A stretch of DNA of 26,191 nt, from contig CAKTKX010000003.1 of assembly GCA_934572365.1 (NCBI GenBank), forward strand, positions 1 to 26,191, in the 5' to 3' direction. Position numbers and translations under genes: made by a program. Numbering within the stretch: the stretch's first letter is position 1; each line of letters opens with the position of its first letter. The notes beneath the pieces were generated by a model. The model was not told the DNA's origin. It did not search any database and was given only the letters and a program-made list of their open reading frames with translations. Source of the DNA: an uncultured Oscillospiraceae bacterium. GTDB taxonomy: Bacteria; Bacillota; Clostridia; Oscillospirales; Oscillospiraceae. Positions 21,802 to 26,191 of the stretch are shown piece by piece.

Positions 21802-24800
21802 TCAGCGGGTTCCAACAATAAAGTTTTCGATGGTATAGTCGCTTGCTGCATGTCTGTTCCGGCAGCCCGTAAAGCTTCCGTCATGGCCTATGTCATCCCG
21901 GTAGGAGAACTGGCAGTGGATGACAGCGCTGTCATTGCTCAGCTCCCCTGCACTCTGAACAAGCTGCCCATTGTAGCTCAGATTGTAAATGCTGACGTCC
22001 CGAATCGTTCCGCCGTCCTCGCTGTTCATAATGCGCACGCCGGGCTTCTTTCCCACGTCATTTTTCCACGACAGAACCGAAATGTTGCTGAAAGTCACAT
22101 TTTCGATGGTGCCGCGCGCCCATTGGCTCGTCCAGCCGGAGGACGTGCCCGGCACCTCGCCGCCTCTTACATTGGTGACGTCAATGATAAGCGGCCAGCC
22201 GTCGCCATAGCCAAGGTTATTTCCCATCTGCGCGTCCTCGATGGTGACGTTATTCCACTGAACATTGCTAACTGTGACATTATCCATATTGTGGATGCTG
22301 ATTGCAGGCTTATGACTGCTGTGAATCACGTCGATGTCCTCAAAGACAGCGGTGTAAATTCCGGTTGCGCCGCCGCTTTTGTTGGTTTCCGCGCCGATCT
22401 CCATGGACTGCGCCAGATCTGTCCAGAACACGCAGTTTTTCACCGTAATGTCATGGGTATTGCTGCCGGAATAGTTCTTCAGCACCACGCCGTCATCCCA
22501 GGTGCGGATATAGGAATTGTAGACGCGGATATTATTGGAAGACTGGATGGAAATGCCGTCGCTGTTGGGGCTGCATGCAATGATGTGGAAGTAATTGAAC
22601 GTAATGTCTCCCCGATCCGGCACCTGCACCTCCCAGGAACCGGCTCCGCCGTAGCCGGTCTGGTATTCATTGGCAATGGTGATGCCGTAAATTCTCGCGC
22701 CGCTGCCGGGTTCGATCACCGCGCCCTGGTGGCTGCTCAACAGAACGCCGCTGCCGTACACCGTGCCGCCGAAGCCCCAGTTGTCCCACGTCATGGTTCC
22801 TAGTGGAATATAGCGGCCGCCGAGATTTGCGTTCGTGTAGTCAGGGTTCACGAAGACCTGCAATGCGCCGCTGCTCTCGCCGTTGAATTCCACGGAGTAG
22901 CTGCCCCGCTTATTGACCTGGAACTCGACGTAGGTCTGTCCTGCGTCGGTTTTCTTGATCTGGGGCTGAATGTTGGCGGACATAGGACGGACAACCACGG
23001 AGCTGACCGTTTTCCCACTGCCCAGCGCAACCCGGACCGTGTCGCCCTTGTCCTCCTCTTTCATCTCGAAGATGGTTACGGGAACGGTTTCATAATGCCC
23101 CTGATTCCAGATACGGGACGTATTGACCCATGCGTTGAAGCAGGGGGATTCTTCGCCGTCCACGAGGACGGTCAGGTTGTTATTCGCCCGGTCGCCGTAG
23201 GAGCCTGCCGGGGCGAGATTGACGTTGGAAGCGTCACCGTCCGTGGGAACATCCACGGGAGTAGGCTCGGTGACGGTGAACGTCTTTGTCAGGTAGTTGT
23301 TTCCTTCATTGGACTCCCCAATTGCCTTATCATCATCCACATAGGCCGTTACCGTGTGGCTTCCGGCTGTAGCCGTCCAGGTTGTTTGTTTCTCAGCGGG
23401 GAGGTAGCTGCCTCCTATGTGAACGACGACAGACGCGCCGGATGCGAGACTGCTCTGGTACTCATCGCTCCAGTAGAATCCCTCCGAAGCGCAGCTCTGG
23501 CCGCCGCTTTCATTGTCCACGTAGAACCGCACGCCGTGCTTTACATTGTTGGACGCCGTATTGCCCTGATTTGTAATAACAGCGGAGAAGCTCACCGCAT
23601 CTCCGGCGGCGGGGTTGGCGGGGTTCAGGATGATATCCGTGACCACCAGGTCAACGCCGCTCACCAATTCTGTCGAAGATTTCGTCTGCACACTGCCGCT
23701 TGCAGTGGTGGTCGCGTCGCCGCTGACCGCCCGGACACTGTAGTTATACGTTTTACCCATCTCAAGACCGGTGAAGGACTTCGTACCGGGGGCGGACGCT
23801 TCGAAGGTCTGGTCTCCGATGGTAATGATGTACTTGGTCGGCACCTCGCCGTCGCTGGCGCTGTCGTAGCCCCAGGTCAGCGTCACCGAGGTGAAGGACG
23901 CGGCGCTATGGGCGATCACGGGGGTCTTGACACTGCTCTCCGGGGTGGAGGGCTGGGGCAGGGTCACGGTGCCGGTGGCTTCCGAGGACGTTTTGCCGTC
24001 TGCCGAAGCCACAACTTTATAGGTGTAGGTTTCGCCCCCCGTCAGGCCGGTGAAGGTATGGGAACCGGCGGCGGAAGCGGTATAGGTCTGGCTGCCGATG
24101 GTGACGGTGTAGGTTTCCGGCTCCACGCCCGTGCTGCCGGTGACGGTACTCCACGTCAGGGTGACGGACTCCGTCGTCGCGTCGGAGTGGGAGATCTGCA
24201 CATCCTTCACCATCGAGGGAGTGGTGGGCTGAGTCTCCGTGGGTTCCGGCTCCGTGGGCTTTACCTCCGCCTGGGTTTTGCACGTGATGGACGCTCTGCC
24301 GGAGGTCGCGTCGCCCCGCACGGCCACGATGTAATAGGTATAGGATGTGTCGGGGGTCAGGCCGGTGGCGGTGTAGCTCGTCCCGGTGACGGTGGCGATC
24401 ACGTTGCCGCTTCTGTCCAGCACCCGGTAGCTGTCCGCGTCGGCGGAAGCCGTCCAGGTCAGGGTGACGGTGGTCTGGGTCACGCTGCCGCTGAGACCGG
24501 TGACGGAGGCGGGCGGCTGAGGCTGGTCGGAAGACGCGCCCAGAGTGACCGTCCGGTTATTGTTGGAAAGGTTGCTGTCCCCGGACACGCCGATAATGAC
24601 CGTCAGGCTGCCGGTGGTGCCAAGGCCGGAAATTTCCGCCTCCACCGCCGCGCTCAGGCCGCTCCATTTCAGGGTCTGGCTGTTCGTGCCGGTGATCTGC
24701 TTCCCGTTCTGGTAGTAGGAAATCTGGATGCTCTCCGGCGCGGTACCCTGCACAAGGCGCAATGTGGTCGTAACGCTGTTCCCGCTGACGCGCACCGAGA

Positions 24801-24939
24801 CCACGGCTACGTCCACGGTGCCGACGGTATCGGCCGCTGCGGGTTGCACGTTAAACTGTATAAACGAAAAGAGAAGGATGACTGCCAATACCAGGCTCAG
24901 CAGCCGCTGACCGTGGCTTTTTTCTGTTATTTTGAACAT
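21802..24939 (-). CDS. Secreted Fn3/CARDB beta-helix protein (GH28-like fold)
   Basis: This 1045-aa secreted protein starts at ATG 24939 with GGAGG about 7 nt upstream. The signal peptide ends near PAAA (about residue 36). Order of domains: a beta domain (about 37-140), an Fn3 domain (about 143-223), a Thr/Glu/Pro linker, and two more Fn3 domains (about 243-425). A CARDB-like domain follows (about 428-555, with NQGNTASNNV and DDKAIGESNEGNNYLTKTF), then a right-handed parallel beta-helix (about 575-1045). The helix carries NSD (792-794) and a DD pair (815-816), as in polygalacturonase-type GH28 enzymes. The usual GHG is replaced by AQSMEIGAE and the RIK position reads SIH. It is therefore a GH28/GH49-like but non-canonical glycan enzyme or lyase. 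It has its own promoter and is not part of operon B. Confidence 0.85.
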   Translation of the reverse strand: MFKITEKSHGQRLLSLVLAVILLFSFIQFNVQPAAADTVGTVDVAVVSVRVSGNSVTTTLRLVQGTAPESIQISYYQNGKQITGTNSQTLKWSGLSAAVEAEISGLGTTGSLTVIIGVSGDSNLSNNNRTVTLGASSDQPQPPASVTGLSGSVTQTTVTLTWTASADADSYRVLDRSGNVIATVTGTSYTATGLTPDTSYTYYIVAVRGDATSGRASITCKTQAEVKPTEPEPTETQPTTPSMVKDVQISHSDATTESVTLTWSTVTGSTGVEPETYTVTIGSQTYTASAAGSHTFTGLTGGETYTYKVVASADGKTSSEATGTVTLPQPSTPESSVKTPVIAHSAASFTSVTLTWGYDSASDGEVPTKYIITIGDQTFEASAPGTKSFTGLEMGKTYNYSVRAVSGDATTTASGSVQTKSSTELVSGVDLVVTDIILNPANPAAGDAVSFSAVITNQGNTASNNVKHGVRFYVDNESGGQSCASEGFYWSDEYQSSLASGASVVVHIGGSYLPAEKQTTWTATAGSHTVTAYVDDDKAIGESNEGNNYLTKTFTVTEPTPVDVPTDGDASNVNLAPAGSYGDRANNNLTVLVDGEESPCFNAWVNTSRIWNQGHYETVPVTIFEMKEEDKGDTVRVALGSGKTVSSVVVRPMSANIQPQIKKTDAGQTYVEFQVNKRGSYSVEFNGESSGALQVFVNPDYTNANLGGRYIPLGTMTWDNWGFGGTVYGSGVLLSSHQGAVIEPGSGARIYGITIANEYQTGYGGAGSWEVQVPDRGDITFNYFHIIACSPNSDGISIQSSNNIRVYNSYIRTWDDGVVLKNYSGSNTHDITVKNCVFWTDLAQSMEIGAETNKSGGATGIYTAVFEDIDVIHSSHKPAISIHNMDNVTVSNVQWNNVTIEDAQMGNNLGYGDGWPLIIDVTNVRGGEVPGTSSGWTSQWARGTIENVTFSNISVLSWKNDVGKKPGVRIMNSEDGGTIRDVSIYNLSYNGQLVQSAGELSNDSAVIHCQFSYRDDIGHDGSFTGCRNRHAASDYTIENFIVGTR

Positions 24940-24973
24940 AAAACGACCTCCGCCTTGCTTGCGATTTGCGCTT

Positions 24974-25002
24974 ATTGTAGCATGGGAATTTTCCGTTGTC
25001 TA
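24974..25002 (-). promoter_or_regulatory. Sigma-A type promoter of the beta-helix gene
   Basis: On the minus strand TAGACA (25002-24997) and TACAAT (24979-24974) are separated by 17 nt, about 35 nt upstream of ATG 24939. The leader would be about 28 nt. Confidence 0.75.
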
Positions 25003-25127
25003 GCCGAATATGGCATATTTTTCCAAAATTCTGCAAAAAACTCATCTCAGTTTCCCCAGGTGTATCGTGTGACCCCCCTCCAAATCCCGGGGAAACGTTG
25101 CTCGACGCGTCCAAAAGCCTCGCAGAG

Positions 25128-25149
25128 TTTGCCGCCCGCAGGCGGCAAA
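25128..25149. repeat. Intergenic hairpin 1
   Basis: TTTGCCGCC (25128-25136) pairs perfectly with GGCGGCAAA (25141-25149) over a CGCA loop and is followed on the + strand by the AT-rich TAAAATTTTAATC. Confidence 0.8.
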
Positions 25150-25162
25150 TAAAATTTTAATC

Positions 25163-25195
25163 ATTTTCTGCCAGGGCGTGTACCTGGCAGAAAAT
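25163..25195. repeat. Intergenic hairpin 2
   Basis: ATTTTCTGCCAGG (25163-25175) pairs perfectly with CCTGGCAGAAAAT (25183-25195) over a 7-nt GCGTGTA loop. A and T runs at both ends make it look like a bidirectional terminator. Confidence 0.85.
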
Positions 25196-25222
25196 ACCTC
25201 TCAGGCTGTGAAGTGTGCGAGT

Positions 25223-25241
25223 TGGCCGCCTATGGCGGCCA
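25223..25241. repeat. Intergenic hairpin 3
   Basis: TGGCCGCC (25223-25230) pairs with GGCGGCCA (25234-25241) over a TAT loop. The following CAGGGCGTG repeats a block found at 25172-25180 in hairpin 2. Confidence 0.75.
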
Positions 25242-25272
25242 GGGCGTGCGCGTAGCAGACTGCAATCTTCTT

Positions 25273-25305
25273 TTGTCCCCAAAGGCCGTTGGCCTTTGGG
25301 GACAA
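25273..25305. repeat. Intergenic hairpin 4
   Basis: TTGTCCCCAAAGGCC (25273-25287) pairs perfectly with GGCCTTTGGGGACAA (25291-25305) over a GTT loop. It is a 15-bp stem with no T-run after it on the minus strand. Confidence 0.85.
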
Positions 25306-25338
25306 TCTAAAAGCGGCGCAGCTTACGCTGCGCCGCTT
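25306..25338 (-). terminator. Terminator of pckA (hairpin 5)
   Basis: AAGCGGCGCAGC (25311-25322) pairs perfectly with GCTGCGCCGCTT (25327-25338) over a 4-nt loop. On the minus strand it is followed by TTTTAGATT and lies 28 nt after the pckA stop codon, so it is a normal terminator for that gene. Confidence 0.85.
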
Positions 25339-25366
25339 ATCGGTTATCGTAAAATTGTGCCGCTGA

Positions 25367-26191
<825 letters not shown>

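Larger units (their letters stand above)
24940..25366. other. Gene-free interval between pckA and the beta-helix gene
   Basis: This 427-nt stretch has no coding potential. It holds the beta-helix gene promoter, a loose inverted pair GTTTCCCC/GGGGAAAC (about 25049 and 25089), and five perfect hairpins listed separately. Confidence 0.75.

Noticed and set aside
25128..25338. CRISPR array
   Set aside because: The units are palindromes of different sequence and length, without identical direct repeats or regular spacers, and no cas genes are present.

Overview
The window looks like chromosomal DNA from a Gram-positive anaerobe of class Clostridia, most likely a gut Oscillospiraceae-type organism. 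The reasons are moderately high GC, strong GGAGG ribosome binding sites, sigma-A type promoters, very large secreted proteins with Gram-positive signal peptides, Thr-Glu-Pro linkers, and an ATP-type PEP carboxykinase of clostridial character. No tRNA, rRNA, CRISPR array or phage module was seen.

Left border (1-2000): the tail of an unidentified gene converges on a 53-residue Cys-rich small protein across a shared terminator. Two small paralogous Cro/CI-type regulators follow. Between them lies a DUF559 nuclease-like gene flanked by about 60-bp inverted repeats. Next come several terminator hairpins and a DeoR-family regulator remnant.

Core (2000-21600): two convergent operons meet near 12.6 kb and encode the same set of parts in different orders. 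Operon A (+) has a good promoter at 1871-1899, then a PqqD-like protein, a one-TM surface protein, an 81-aa candidate precursor peptide, an HPr-kinase-like P-loop protein, a 2349-aa secreted GH20/CBM5-12 protein, a strong hairpin, and a radical SAM/SPASM enzyme. Operon B (-) has a promoter at 21537-21565, then a 1793-aa secreted protein, a 74-aa candidate precursor, a hairpin, an HPr-kinase-like protein, a radical SAM/SPASM enzyme, and a one-TM surface protein. The two peptides share an N-terminal motif, KPx[LI]x[YF]ExFxLxxxIAS. Both also carry a G[YW]CY motif near the C-terminus and end in Ser. The paired radical SAM enzymes, kinases, membrane proteins and giant-protein C-terminal modules are recognisably homologous.

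My reading is a duplicated radical-SAM peptide-modification (RiPP-like) system coupled to giant cell-surface glycan-active proteins, possibly with kinase modification of the C-terminal Ser. The gene content is directly visible. The chemistry and the link between peptide and surface protein are inference.

Right border (21600-26191): a separately promoted 1045-aa secreted beta-helix protein with Fn3 and CARDB-like domains, a run of five perfect intergenic hairpins, and the 3' part of pckA on the minus strand, which runs off the window.
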